A program made the translations under genes and the position numbers. Below the pieces are notes generated by a model, which made no database searches, was not told where the DNA came from, and saw nothing but the letters and a program-made list of their open reading frames with translations. 64,000 nt of DNA, from the NCBI GenBank assembly GCA_965227095.1, contig CBDDFL010000002.1, forward strand, positions 1,302,001 through 1,366,000, written 5' to 3'. The first letter of the stretch is position 1. Each line of letters starts with the position of its first letter. Shown here one piece after another: positions 17,131 to 26,495 of this stretch. This stretch comes from JANQMY01 sp965227095 (GTDB taxonomy: Bacteria; Pseudomonadota; Alphaproteobacteria; JANQMY01).

Positions 17131-17871
17131 ATGCGGCATAAAATCAAAGTTTTTCTCGGGGCGGCGGGCGCACTGTTTTTGATGGCTCTAACACCGGTAT
17201 CGGCAGGTGCTGAAACCATGGTGGTGGTGAGTTCCACATCACCGGCCGCACGTGTGGGCATGTCTGTTGACCGCGACCAAAAAATCCAAGTTTCCAGTGG
17301 CCAACGGGTGACTTTCTTGACCCAATCTGGGCGCATTCTCGAAGTTCGCGGACCATTTTCGGGCCGTGTCAAAGGGAAGGGCCGGCCGGCATCGCCTGCC
17401 ATATTAAAACGGTTGGAGCGCATGATCATGCGCACCGGCGGTGGTGAGGCGGACCTTGGGGGTGTGAGAGGTGATGTGGCGGCGGTGGCGCCAGACACCA
17501 CCGTTCCCGGTACAGCCGTAGAAGTCATGCGGGGCGGCACCTGGTGCGTCGTTGCGGATATGCCGCCGGAACTGCTGAGACCAACGTTCCAGCGTTCGGC
17601 TGAGGCACGGGTGACCAATCTCGAAAATGATGATGTGGGTACGACTAAGTGGGGCCCCTGGCAGACTCGCGCCAAATGGCCAGAGGGGCTGCCAATATAC
17701 GATGGGGCCACCTACTCGGTCAGTGTCGATGGGGATCAGCCTGCATCATTTACGCTCCGCCTGATACCTGACGACGTGGCAGAACCGGTGGGCCGCCTGA
17801 ACTGGATGGCCAGTGCTGGGTGTGAAGCTCAGGTAAAGACGGCAATTAAGGAAATTGAGGGGAAGCTCTAA
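17131..17871 (+). CDS. secreted FecR-like protein divergent from the cyclase
   Basis: A 246-residue exported protein with signal peptide (cleavage near SAGAETM, about residue 27). A strand-rich segment VSSGQRVTFLTQSGRILEVRG at about 55-75 resembles FecR-type domains. The rest (GGTWCVVADM, a lone later Cys in SAGCEAQ) is not recognised. Head-to-head arrangement with the CHASE2 cyclase suggests a functional link, for example a periplasmic partner of its sensor domain; this is inference from position. A short stem-loop overlaps the stop codon. Confidence 0.6.
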   Translation: MRHKIKVFLGAAGALFLMALTPVSAGAETMVVVSSTSPAARVGMSVDRDQKIQVSSGQRVTFLTQSGRILEVRGPFSGRVKGKGRPASPAILKRLERMIMRTGGGEADLGGVRGDVAAVAPDTTVPGTAVEVMRGGTWCVVADMPPELLRPTFQRSAEARVTNLENDDVGTTKWGPWQTRAKWPEGLPIYDGATYSVSVDGDQPASFTLRLIPDDVAEPVGRLNWMASAGCEAQVKTAIKEIEGKL

Positions 17872-17886
17872 GGGGTGCTTCCTTTT
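17861..17886 (+). terminator. short terminator overlapping the FecR-like stop codon
   Basis: GGAAGC (17861-17866) pairs with GCTTCC (17877-17882), followed by TTTT. The stem is short, but position and T-run suit an intrinsic terminator. Confidence 0.5.
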
Positions 17887-18136
17887 CAGTTCCCGAATCT
17901 CTCTTCATAAACCGCGGACGGCTAGTTTGGCGGGGTGCGCTTTGTGGGCGGCACCCTCTGGGCGTTTTTGCGCTGCACATTTTTTAGCCAACTGTTCCTG
18001 TGAGAAACTGCTTATTCAGTGGGCGATCTCGCAACCGCAAAAATGCATAGTCACTGTGCAGTAATGCGCGTTATTTGATTTTGTTGTAAAAATGTAACGC
18101 AGTGTCACATAGTGGAGGTTGCAGCGCGTGGGTTGC

Positions 18137-18165
18137 TTGACCCATAGAACTGAGCTGCTTACCGT
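18137..18165 (+). promoter_or_regulatory. promoter-like block before receptor copy 1
   Basis: TTGACC, 17 bases, then TACCGT, followed by a CCAGGA-like stretch. The same arrangement precedes copies 2 and 3. It sits about 140 bases before the start codon. The rest of the 17872-18302 gap shows no gene; a GTTGTAAAAATG/GTGTCACA segment at about 18080-18110 resembles one before copy 3. Confidence 0.5.
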
Positions 18166-18302
18166 CGCCCCAGGAAAAAAGCCCTTTTTTGGAATATTCC
18201 TCGTAACTGTCGCGGTCGTATCGTTCGCCGAGAGGTTTCCGTAACGGCACGCTTTAGTCGTAATTTTGTGTGGTCCGGGCAAACCGGATTGGGAGGATTG
18301 AA

Positions 18303-20690
18303 ATGAAAAAATCTAATTTGCGCTCCGCCTTGTTAGGCACTGCAGCAATTGCTGTCGGCACGGTGGGGGCCGTCGAGTTGGCTCAAGCCCAGCTGGACGA
18401 GATCGTTGTGACGGCGACGAAACGTGAACGGTCCCTTCAGGACATTCCGGTCTCTGTGTCAGCATTTAGTGCAGAAGCTCTGGAACTGTCCGGCGTCACG
18501 AACTTGGATAGTTTGCAGACATCGGTTCCTGGTTTTTCTGTCCAGACAGCTCAATCATCAGGTCAAAACACCTCACTTCGTCTACGCGGTGTTGGTACGA
18601 CCGGTAACAACCTAGGTTTTGAAGGCGCGGTCGGTATCTTTATCGATGGCATTTATCGTTCTCGCGCTGGCGCCTCGCTGGGAGATTTCCCGGATGTCGA
18701 GCGGATTGAGATTCTGCGCGGACCTCAGGGCACACTGTTCGGTAAGAACACCACGGCAGGTGCCGTAAGTATCATCACCAAAAAGCCGAAGATGGATGAG
18801 TACGAAGCAGAGCTTCGGGCGACCTTCGGCAACTACGACCGCACCCAGGTCCGTGGTATCGTGAACTTCCCAATTTTGGATGGTGTCTTGGCGGGCCGTA
18901 TTTCAGCCGACTACAGCCGCCGGGATGGGTTCGGTGTTGATGTAAACAACGCTAATGACGACATTAACGACCAGGATCGCTACAACATTCGCGGTCAACT
19001 GCTCTGGACACCGACGCCTGACATCGAAGTTCGGGTAATTGGTAACTACTTCGCTGCAAATGAATCTTGCTGTGGTGCAGTTCCGTGGTCAGATTCTCCG
19101 ATCGTCTCTCTGAACAATGTGAAAACAGCGTTCGGCACGGCAGCTCTGACTGGTGCGCTGATCGGATCAGGTTTATCAGCTGGTGCGGCAGCCTTTCTTG
19201 CCGCGGCTGCGCCTGGTGGCATTGTTGCCGCAGACGATTCCGTCCGGAACGGAAACTTTTCGACCAATGACTTCCCCGTGTCCGAACGTCAGGAAGACCG
19301 GAACGGTCAAATTGATGTGACCTGGGATTTCGCTGAGAACATTTCGTTCTTCAACTCTATTTCTTACCAACGGTTTGATTTGGGTGGTACGAACGATGTG
19401 GACTTCACCGGCCTAAACTTCTTTAACGTTCCGTTTGCGGCTCAACAGGTTGAGTTGTTTACGGAAGAGTTCCGATTCAGTGGCCAACTGTACGAGCTGC
19501 CGTTTGTCCAAGAAGTAAACTGGTTGTTCGGTGGTTATTACTCAAGCGAAAACCTTGGGACACAGGCGAATCTGACCTTCGGCCCAGATGCTGCGTTTGT
19601 GGGTCCTCTGGTCTGCGGTACGACAGCAGCATGTGCCATTTCACCAGGTGATACCCAATACGAAGTCTTTACACAAAACGGTAAAACCCGTGCATTGTAT
19701 GGACACTTGGACATCGACATTCTCGACTGGTTGAACCTGTCGGGTGGTGCGCGCTACACCACGGAAGATAAGGACGGTGGTGCAGTATTCACCACAGTCA
19801 ATCTTGCTCCTGGTACGTTCAATCCCTTCCTGACTGCGGGAGCTCGGCCTTTCGATGCAACAGGGGATGCGGATGAGTGGATCGGAACGGTCGCTGTTAC
19901 TCTGAATTTCACTGACGAAATTAGCGCCTACACAAGTTTTGCTCACGGTTATAAGTCGGGTGGCCTTAACTTTGATCAGTTGGGTGGCCAAGCTGGCTTC
20001 TTGCCAGGGTCCATTCTTGGCGGTGCAACTGGCACGATTACTGATCCGACCTTCCCTACGGAGCTAAACAACACATACGAAGTTGGTGTGAAATCTCGCT
20101 TCTGGGATAACCGGGCGACGTTGAACGTGACTGGCTTCCACTCCGTGTTTAAAAATTTCCAAGTATTGTCGTTCACAGGCACGTCTTTCACAATTTTGAC
20201 GGCGCCCGAAGCGACCACCACTGGTGTTGAAGGTGAACTTCAGGTGTCTCCAATCGAAGGGTTGAACATTGCAGCCGCCTACACCTACGCGGATGCCGAA
20301 TACAGTGCGCCATTTTTGCTTGGTGCATCTCCGCTCGGCGATAGTCGGTTGACGAATGCGCCGCTTCACAGTGGATCGGTTCGCGCTACGTATCGTCATC
20401 CAATTCCGAACACCGGTTTAATTGGATTGCTTCATGGCGAGTGGGCATATAACAGCCGCACCAATACGTCGACGGCGATCCCGTCATCTCGGGAACAGAA
20501 TGGCTATTCTCTGTTCAACGCACGGATGGGTGTGAACACGGACGATGATCGGTATGGCCTTCAGCTTTGGTGCCGAAACTGTGGTGACGAGCAATATCGC
20601 AATACTGTCTTTGCTGGCCTGGTTGGTGGTGAGTTTGCCTACATCACGCCGCCTCGCGAATGGGGCGTAACGCTCTCCGCGAAGTACTGA
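18303..20690 (+). CDS. TonB-dependent receptor, tandem copy 1
   Basis: A 795-residue outer-membrane active transporter. Signal peptide 1-30 (ends AQAQ), TonB box region LDEIVVTATK at 31-40, plug domain about 44-160 (SLQDIPVSVSAF, LRLRGVGTTGNN, VERIEILRGPQGTLFGKNT), then a 22-strand-type barrel ending WGVTLSAKY. It carries cysteine pairs in loops (ESCCGAVPW, VCGTTAACAI, LWCRNCGDE). GGGAGG precedes ATG 18303. It is the first of three closely similar genes in a row, each separately terminated. The substrate is unknown, since no uptake or degradation genes are adjacent. Confidence 0.95.
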   Translation: MKKSNLRSALLGTAAIAVGTVGAVELAQAQLDEIVVTATKRERSLQDIPVSVSAFSAEALELSGVTNLDSLQTSVPGFSVQTAQSSGQNTSLRLRGVGTTGNNLGFEGAVGIFIDGIYRSRAGASLGDFPDVERIEILRGPQGTLFGKNTTAGAVSIITKKPKMDEYEAELRATFGNYDRTQVRGIVNFPILDGVLAGRISADYSRRDGFGVDVNNANDDINDQDRYNIRGQLLWTPTPDIEVRVIGNYFAANESCCGAVPWSDSPIVSLNNVKTAFGTAALTGALIGSGLSAGAAAFLAAAAPGGIVAADDSVRNGNFSTNDFPVSERQEDRNGQIDVTWDFAENISFFNSISYQRFDLGGTNDVDFTGLNFFNVPFAAQQVELFTEEFRFSGQLYELPFVQEVNWLFGGYYSSENLGTQANLTFGPDAAFVGPLVCGTTAACAISPGDTQYEVFTQNGKTRALYGHLDIDILDWLNLSGGARYTTEDKDGGAVFTTVNLAPGTFNPFLTAGARPFDATGDADEWIGTVAVTLNFTDEISAYTSFAHGYKSGGLNFDQLGGQAGFLPGSILGGATGTITDPTFPTELNNTYEVGVKSRFWDNRATLNVTGFHSVFKNFQVLSFTGTSFTILTAPEATTTGVEGELQVSPIEGLNIAAAYTYADAEYSAPFLLGASPLGDSRLTNAPLHSGSVRATYRHPIPNTGLIGLLHGEWAYNSRTNTSTAIPSSREQNGYSLFNARMGVNTDDDRYGLQLWCRNCGDEQYRNTVFAGLVGGEFAYITPPREWGVTLSAKY

Positions 20691-20716
20691 TCCGATCGTT
20701 TAAGCGATTACAAACG

Positions 20717-20747
20717 AGGCCGGGTCGTTAGCGACCCGGCCTTTTTT
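20717..20747 (+). terminator. terminator after receptor copy 1
   Basis: AGGCCGGGTCG (20717-20727) pairs perfectly with CGACCCGGCCT (20732-20742), loop TTAG, followed by TTTTT. A strong intrinsic terminator that separates copies 1 and 2 into different transcripts. Confidence 0.9.
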
Positions 20748-20903
20748 ATGTAGAGCAGCAATTAATTTCGACGTTTTTTCAGTTTTGCTTAATACGACAC
20801 TTTACGTCGGGAAACTGTGCTTTTTGGGCGTCTAGTGGGTGCGATTTGGGGTTTGAGCGCTACATAAACACGCCACTCGAAACTTTGTTTCCCAATCGTT
20901 TTG

Positions 20904-20933
20904 TTGACCGCAACATTCTTTCTACTTTACCGT
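20904..20933 (+). promoter_or_regulatory. promoter-like block before receptor copy 2
   Basis: TTGACC, 18 bases, then TACCGT, then GGGGCAGGATC and AAACCTATCG. It closely matches the block before copy 3, and less closely that before copy 1. The 402-bp gap 20691-21092 holds the terminator of copy 1, this block and the leader element at 21017. Confidence 0.5.
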
Positions 20934-21016
20934 TTGGGGCAGGATCAAAAACCTATCGGTTGGGTAGAGGTTTTTGCCCAATAAAAAATTGGTTTTGGGG
21001 GTGTCAAAAGCGCCGT

Positions 21017-21053
21017 CAGGTGCTGCCCAGATAGGGGGGCGATCTCGACATCG
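21017..21053 (+). promoter_or_regulatory. conserved leader element, receptor copy 2
   Basis: A 37-base stretch, with core GATAGGGGGGCGATCTCGAC, lies 40 bases before the start codon. It matches 34 of 37 bases at 23869-23905 before copy 3, in a gap that otherwise differs more. It could be a regulator-binding site or an RNA element. Confidence 0.5.
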
Positions 21054-21092
21054 AAAACCTTGCGGCTCTAGGGCCGTGTCGGGAGGAAGAAA

Positions 21093-23538
21093 ATGGGTAA
21101 ATCAAGTTTGCGGTCAGCCCTATTGGGGACTGCCGCAATTGGTGTTGGGTTGGTGGGAGCGGCCGAAATGGCTCAAGCCCAACTGGACGAAATCGTCGTT
21201 ACCGCCACAAAACGTGAGCGGTCGCTACAAGACATTCCGGTATCGGTGTCGGCGTTCAGCGCTGAAGCTCTTGATCTGGCCGGTGTCACGAATATTCAGA
21301 GTTTGCAAACATCCGTACCCGGATTTTTTGTCGGAACGGCGCAATCGTCTGGTCAGAATACCTCGTTGAGGTTGAGAAACGTCGGCACCACGGGGAACAA
21401 CCTTGGTTTTGAAGGTGCGGTCGGTATCTTTATCGACGGTATCTATCGGTCTCGTGCCGGTGCGGCTCTCGGTGACTTCCCGGATGTAGAGCGTGTGGAG
21501 ATTCTGCGCGGACCGCAAGGGACGCTGTTCGGTAAGAATACCACAGCGGGTGCCATCAGTATCATTACCAAAAAAACCGAAGATGGATGAGTACGAAGCG
21601 GAATTGGAAGCCCGTTTCGGTAACTACAACAGCCAACTTGTCCAGGGTTTGGTCAATTTCCCCATTGTAGACGGCAAACTGGCCGGACGTATTTCGGCTG
21701 ACTATTCCCGCCGCGATGGATTTGGTGTTGATGTGAACAATGCCAATGACGATACCAATGACCGGGATCGTTATAATATCCGTGGTCAATTGCTGTGGAC
21801 GCCAACACCGGATATTGAAGTTCGAGTGATCGGTAACTACTTTGCGGCGAACGAGTCATGCTGTGGCGCCGTTCCGTATGCGGATTCTCCTATTGTTTCT
21901 CTTAACAATGTGAAGACCGCGTTTGGCACAGCGGCGTTGACGGGGGCTCTGATCGGAAGTGGTCTCACCGCGGGCGCTGCGGCATTCTTAGCCGCTGCGG
22001 CACCGGGCGGAATTGTTGCAGCAGATGACTCGGTCAGAAACGGTAATTTCATCACAAATGATTTCCCGGTTTCAGAACGTCAAGAAGACCGCAATGGTCA
22101 GATCGATGTAACGTGGGATTTTGCGGAAAATATCTCGTTCTTTAATTCTATTTCGTATCAGCGTTACGATCTTGGCGGAACGAACGATGTTGACTTTACC
22201 GGGCTAGACTTTTTCCACGTGCCATTTGCTGCCCAGCAGGTTGAGCTGTTCACGGAAGAATTCCGCTTTAGTGGTGAACTCGCGGATCTTCCGTTGGTTC
22301 AATCAGTGAACTGGTTGTTTGGCGGTTACTACTCCAGTGAAAATCTGGGCACTCAGGCAAACCTCACCTTTGGTCAAGATGCGACGTTTGTCGGGCCGCT
22401 GGTTGTTGGCGCGAGCGCGGCAGCTGGTTTCGGGATTGCACCAGGTGACACCCAATACGAAGTGTTCACTCAGAACGGGAAGACCCGTGCTCTGTACGGA
22501 CATTTGGACATTGATCTGATCGACTGGTTGAACCTGTCAGGTGGTGCGCGTTTCACAACGGAAGACAAAGAAGGCGGTGCCGTGTTCACGACGGTGAACC
22601 TTGGCGGCGTCAATCCGTTTATCACAGCAGATGCGCGTCCGTTTGATGCGGAAGCAGACGCCGATGAATGGATTGGCACAGTAGCTCTAACAGTCAACTT
22701 TACCGATGAGATTAGTGCCTACACCAGTTATGCCCATGGTTATAAATCCGGTGGGTTGAATTTCGACCAACTGGGTGGCCAGGCTGGCTTCTTTGGAGGG
22801 ACGCCAACGTCAGCGGCACTCGCGGCTGCGGCGTTTGCCGGAGGTGCGTCCGCTGCTGCAGCAGCTGCAATTGCAGCGGGGGGCACAACGGCTGATCCGA
22901 CTTTCCCAACGGAACTGAACAATACGTTCGAAGTTGGCTTCAAGTCTCGTTTTTGGGGTAATCGGGCGACATTAAACGTGACCGGCTTCCATTCTGTGTT
23001 CAAGAACTTCCAGGTTCTGCAGTTTACCGGCACGGCATTTACAATCGTCACCGCGCCCGAAGCCACATCGACTGGTGTTGAAGGTGAACTCCAAATCAGT
23101 CCTATCGATGGGTTGAACCTGTCTGCTGCCTTCCAATATGCCGACGCCGAGTACAGCAAGTCGTTTCTGCTCAGTGGTGAAGAGTTGGGGGACAGCCGGT
23201 TGACCTTTGCACCGTTGTACAGTTCATCGCTTCGCGGAACATATCGCCAGCCGATTCCAAACACGGGTCTCGTTGGTTTGATCCACGGGGAATGGGCCTA
23301 CAATTCGGGAACCAACACATCGACGGCTCTCGTGGCGAACCGGGTTCAAAATGGCTATTCGCTGTTCAATGCCCGGATGGGTGTGAGCACCGATGACGAT
23401 CGTTACGGCGTCCAAATATGGTGCCGGAACTGTGGTGATGAAAACACCCACGGTGTCTTTGCCGGTCTGGTTGGCGGCGAATTCGCCTTCATCGGTAACC
23501 CACTCGAATGGGGCGTCACTCTTTCGGCCAAATATTAA
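21093..23538 (+). pseudogene. TonB-dependent receptor, tandem copy 2, frameshifted
   Basis: The coding sequence matches copies 1 and 3 throughout but is split: frame one (21093-21590, 165 residues) covers signal peptide, TonB box and plug; frame two, open from 21493 to 23538, carries the rest to WGVTLSAKY. The break is at A21570-A21576: seven A where the other copies have AAAAAG before CCGAAG. One base less restores a full-length receptor. No other damage is visible, so it may be a fresh mutation, a slippage-controlled gene, or a base-call error. Two further differences: an Ala-rich insertion in a barrel loop (about 22790-22880), and loss of the loop cysteine pair (GPLVVGASAAAG). Confidence 0.85.
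21570..21576 (+). repeat. A7 tract at the receptor frameshift
   Basis: Seven consecutive A residues within the plug-barrel junction of copy 2. Copies 1 and 3 have five A followed by G at the same place. Runs of this length can slip in replication or transcription, which would restore the frame in part of the products. Confidence 0.85.
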
Positions 23539-23562
23539 GGTCGGTTGATTCGCAAGGATCTC

Positions 23563-23602
23563 GGATTGGGGCCAGCCAACAAAAAGGCTGGTCCCAATCC
23601 TT
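23563..23602 (+). terminator. hairpin after receptor copy 2
   Basis: A 15-bp stem (23563-23577 with 23586-23600, one G-T wobble, loop AACAAAAA) lies 25 bp after the stop codon. Only a weak T stretch follows, but stem strength and position suit a transcript end. Confidence 0.65.
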
Positions 23603-23756
23603 AACAATACCTTAAGGCAGGCGGACCGAAATCTGACCCGAGAATGGAGAGATTCTCTGTCTGCAATTGGCCTTTGTACAAAACGAAGCCGATTCTTTGG
23701 GTGTTGTAAAATGACAACGGTGTGACACGGAGTTGTCAATCTCACCTTTGGCATCC

Positions 23757-23786
23757 TTGACCGCGACAAACTTCCTCCCTTACCGT
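23757..23786 (+). promoter_or_regulatory. promoter-like block before receptor copy 3
   Basis: TTGACC, 18 bases, then TACCGT and CCAGGATC, followed by AAAGCCTATCG. It matches the blocks before copies 1 and 2. The 435-bp gap 23539-23973 otherwise holds the copy 2 hairpin and the leader at 23869; no gene is seen. Confidence 0.5.
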
Positions 23787-23868
23787 CGAGGCCAGGATCT
23801 AAAGCCTATCGTTTGGGCAGTTCTGCACTGAAAATGACCAAAACACGTAAGGGCATAAATGCCACTTG

Positions 23869-23905
23869 CAGGTGCAGCCCTGATAGGGGGGTGATCTCGA
23901 CATCG
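23869..23905 (+). promoter_or_regulatory. conserved leader element, receptor copy 3
   Basis: Counterpart of the element at 21017-21053 (34 of 37 bases equal), 69 bases before the start codon. Between it and the start are further short inverted stretches (GGCTTGATCAGCC). Confidence 0.5.
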
Positions 23906-23973
23906 TAACCTGGCGGCTTGATCAGCCGTCAATTTCGAGTGGCCTAGGCTTCGCCGGGTCGGGAGGACAAAGA

Positions 23974-26364
23974 ATGATTAAATCAAGTTTGCGGTCTGCC
24001 TTGTTGGGCACCGCAGCAATCGCCGTTGGTACGGTTGGGGCCGCCGAAATGGCTCAAGCCCAACTCGACGAAATCGTTGTTACGGCTACGAAGCGTGAAC
24101 GGTCCCTTCAAGACATTCCCGTTTCCGTTTCTGCGTTTAGTGCAGAAGCTCTGGAATTGTCTGGTGTGACGAACTTGGACAGCTTGCAGACGTCAGTACC
24201 GGGCTTCTCGGTTCAAACGTCGCAATCTTCCGGGCAAAACACCTCGCTGCGTTTGCGTGGTGTGGGTACGGCAGGTAACAACCTTGGCTTTGAAGGTGCG
24301 GTCGGTATCTTTATCGACGGTGTTTACCGGTCTCGCGCGGGTGCCTCTTTGGGTGACTTCCCAGACGTGGAACGGATTGAGATTCTGCGCGGTCCACAAG
24401 GCACCTTGTTCGGTAAAAACACGACGGCTGGCGCGGTGAGCATTATCACCAAGAAGCCGAAGATGGACGAATACGAAGCTGAGCTTCGCGCTACCTTCGG
24501 TAACTATGATCGCCAGCAAGTACGCGGTGTTGTGAACTTCCCAATCTTGGATGGTTTATTGGCCGGTCGTATCGCCGCCGATTACAGCCGCCGTGATGGC
24601 TTCGGTGTTGACGTCAACAATGCGAACGATGACATCAACGATCGAGATCGTTACAACATCCGTGGTCAATTGCTGTGGACGCCCACACCGGATATCGAAG
24701 TTCGTGTGGTTGGTAACTACTTCGCGGCCAATGAATCCTGCTGTGGCGCGGTTCCATGGGCTGATTCACCGATTGTCAGCCTGAACAATGTGAAAACGGC
24801 GTTCGGGACGGCTGCTTTGACCGGTGCGTTGATCGGCTCAGGCCTCACTGCGGGTGCGGCTGCATTCTTGGCTGCTGCTGCGCCGGGTGGGATTGTTGCT
24901 GCGGATGATTCTGTCAGAAATGGCAATTTCTCCACCAATGATTTCCCTGTTTCGGAACGTCAGGAAGACCGCAATGGTCAGATTGATTTCACCTGGGATT
25001 TCGCCGAAAACATCTCGTTCTTCAATTCAATTTCGTACCAGCGTTATGACATTGGTGGAACGAACGATGTGGACTTTACCGGTCTCAATTTCTTCCATGT
25101 GCCGTTTGCGGCCCAGCAAGTTGAGCTGTTCACGGAAGAATTCCGGTTCAGCGGCGAGTTGGCGGATCTGCCATTGGTTCAGTCGGTGAATTGGTTGTTC
25201 GGCGGGTATTACTCAAGTGAGAACTTGGGCACGCAGGCAAACCTGACTTTCTTCGATGATGCAACATTTGTTGGCCCGTTGGTTTGTGGTGCAACGGCAG
25301 GTTGTGCAATTAGCCCTGGCGACACGCAATATGAAGTGTTCACGCAAAACGGCAAAACCCGTGCCCTTTATGGACACTTGGATATCGACCTGCTGGATTG
25401 GTTGAACCTGTCTGGTGGTGCCCGCTTTACAACGGAAGACAAAGAAGGTGGTGGAGTATTTACCACAGTCAACGTGGCACCAGGCACCTTCAATCCGTTC
25501 CTGACGGCCGGTGCGCGTCCGTTTGATGCGGAAGCTGATGCCGATGAGTGGATCGGGACCGTAGCGTTGACGGTGAATTTCACCGACGAAATCAGCGCCT
25601 ACACCAGTTTCGCTCATGGCTACAAGTCCGGTGGTCTGAACTTTGACCAATTGGGCGGTCAAGCGGGCTTCTTGCCGGGTTCAGTTGTTGGTGGTGCAAC
25701 AGGTACAGTTGCAGATCCGACCTTCCCAACAGAGTTGAACAACACCTATGAAGTTGGGTTGAAGTCGCGCTTCTGGGACAATCGGGCAACGTTGAACGTG
25801 ACCGGCTTCCATTCTGTGTTCAGGAACTTCCAAGTTCTTCAGTTCACGGGTACATCGTTCACTATTCTGACGGCTCCGGAAGCAACCACAACCGGTATTG
25901 AAGGTGAACTTCAAGTGGCTCCGATTGAAGGGTTGAACCTGGCGGCGTCATTCACCTATGCGGATGCTGAATACAGCAAGGCGTTCAGTCTGAATGCGAC
26001 AACGCCTTTGGGTGACAGTCGTTTGACCAATGCTCCGCTTTACAGTGGCAGCCTTCGTGCGACCTACCGTCATCCAATTCCGAACACGGGGCTGGTTGGC
26101 TTGGTCCATGGTGAGTGGGCTTATAATTCCGCCACCAACACATCGACGGCGCTTCAGCCAAACCGCGTCCAGAATGGCTACTCGCTGTTCAATGCCCGGC
26201 TTGGTGTGAACACGGATGATGATCGTTATGGTCTTCAGCTGTGGTGCCGGAACTGTGGTGACGAGCAATACGCAAACGTCGTGTTCTCTGGCCTGGTCGG
26301 TGGTGACTTTAAAACCATCACACCGCCACGCGAATGGGGTGTGACGCTCTCAGCTAAGTACTAA
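23974..26364 (+). CDS. TonB-dependent receptor, tandem copy 3
   Basis: A 796-residue receptor, intact, very like copy 1: signal peptide ending AQAQ, TonB box LDEIVVTATK, plug with LRGPQGTLFGKNT, barrel ending WGVTLSAKY. The cysteine pairs ESCCGAVPW, VCGATAGCAI and LWCRNCGDE are kept. Differences from copy 1 cluster in presumed surface loops near the C-terminal half (for example SKAFSLNATTPLGDS against SAPFLLGASPLGDS) and just before the last strand. GGGAGG precedes ATG 23974. Its own terminator follows. It faces bioB convergently. Confidence 0.95.
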   Translation: MIKSSLRSALLGTAAIAVGTVGAAEMAQAQLDEIVVTATKRERSLQDIPVSVSAFSAEALELSGVTNLDSLQTSVPGFSVQTSQSSGQNTSLRLRGVGTAGNNLGFEGAVGIFIDGVYRSRAGASLGDFPDVERIEILRGPQGTLFGKNTTAGAVSIITKKPKMDEYEAELRATFGNYDRQQVRGVVNFPILDGLLAGRIAADYSRRDGFGVDVNNANDDINDRDRYNIRGQLLWTPTPDIEVRVVGNYFAANESCCGAVPWADSPIVSLNNVKTAFGTAALTGALIGSGLTAGAAAFLAAAAPGGIVAADDSVRNGNFSTNDFPVSERQEDRNGQIDFTWDFAENISFFNSISYQRYDIGGTNDVDFTGLNFFHVPFAAQQVELFTEEFRFSGELADLPLVQSVNWLFGGYYSSENLGTQANLTFFDDATFVGPLVCGATAGCAISPGDTQYEVFTQNGKTRALYGHLDIDLLDWLNLSGGARFTTEDKEGGGVFTTVNVAPGTFNPFLTAGARPFDAEADADEWIGTVALTVNFTDEISAYTSFAHGYKSGGLNFDQLGGQAGFLPGSVVGGATGTVADPTFPTELNNTYEVGLKSRFWDNRATLNVTGFHSVFRNFQVLQFTGTSFTILTAPEATTTGIEGELQVAPIEGLNLAASFTYADAEYSKAFSLNATTPLGDSRLTNAPLYSGSLRATYRHPIPNTGLVGLVHGEWAYNSATNTSTALQPNRVQNGYSLFNARLGVNTDDDRYGLQLWCRNCGDEQYANVVFSGLVGGDFKTITPPREWGVTLSAKY

Positions 26365-26391
26365 GAGACCCTAGTAAATCCGAACAAAAGG

Positions 26392-26422
26392 CCGGGGCGG
26401 CGATGTCGCCCCGGTTTTTTTT
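26392..26422 (+). terminator. terminator after receptor copy 3
   Basis: CCGGGGCG (26392-26399) pairs with CGCCCCGG (26407-26414), followed by eight T. Strong intrinsic terminator. Confidence 0.9.
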
Positions 26423-26440
26423 GTGCAAATTTTGCAGCCA

Positions 26441-26470
26441 ATAAAAAAGCTCCGCATACATGCGGAGCTT
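26441..26470 (-). terminator. terminator of bioB
   Basis: AAGCTCCGCA (26447-26456) pairs perfectly with TGCGGAGCTT (26461-26470), loop TACA. On the minus strand it is followed by TTTTAT. It lies 26 bp after the bioB stop codon, back to back with the receptor terminator. Confidence 0.88.
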
Positions 26471-26495
26471 CAAAAGCCTTGTTTTTTTCTATGAT

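Noticed and set aside
18303..26364. The receptor array as an assembly duplication
   Set aside because: The three copies differ at many synonymous and non-synonymous positions and have different gaps and terminators, so they are real paralogues.
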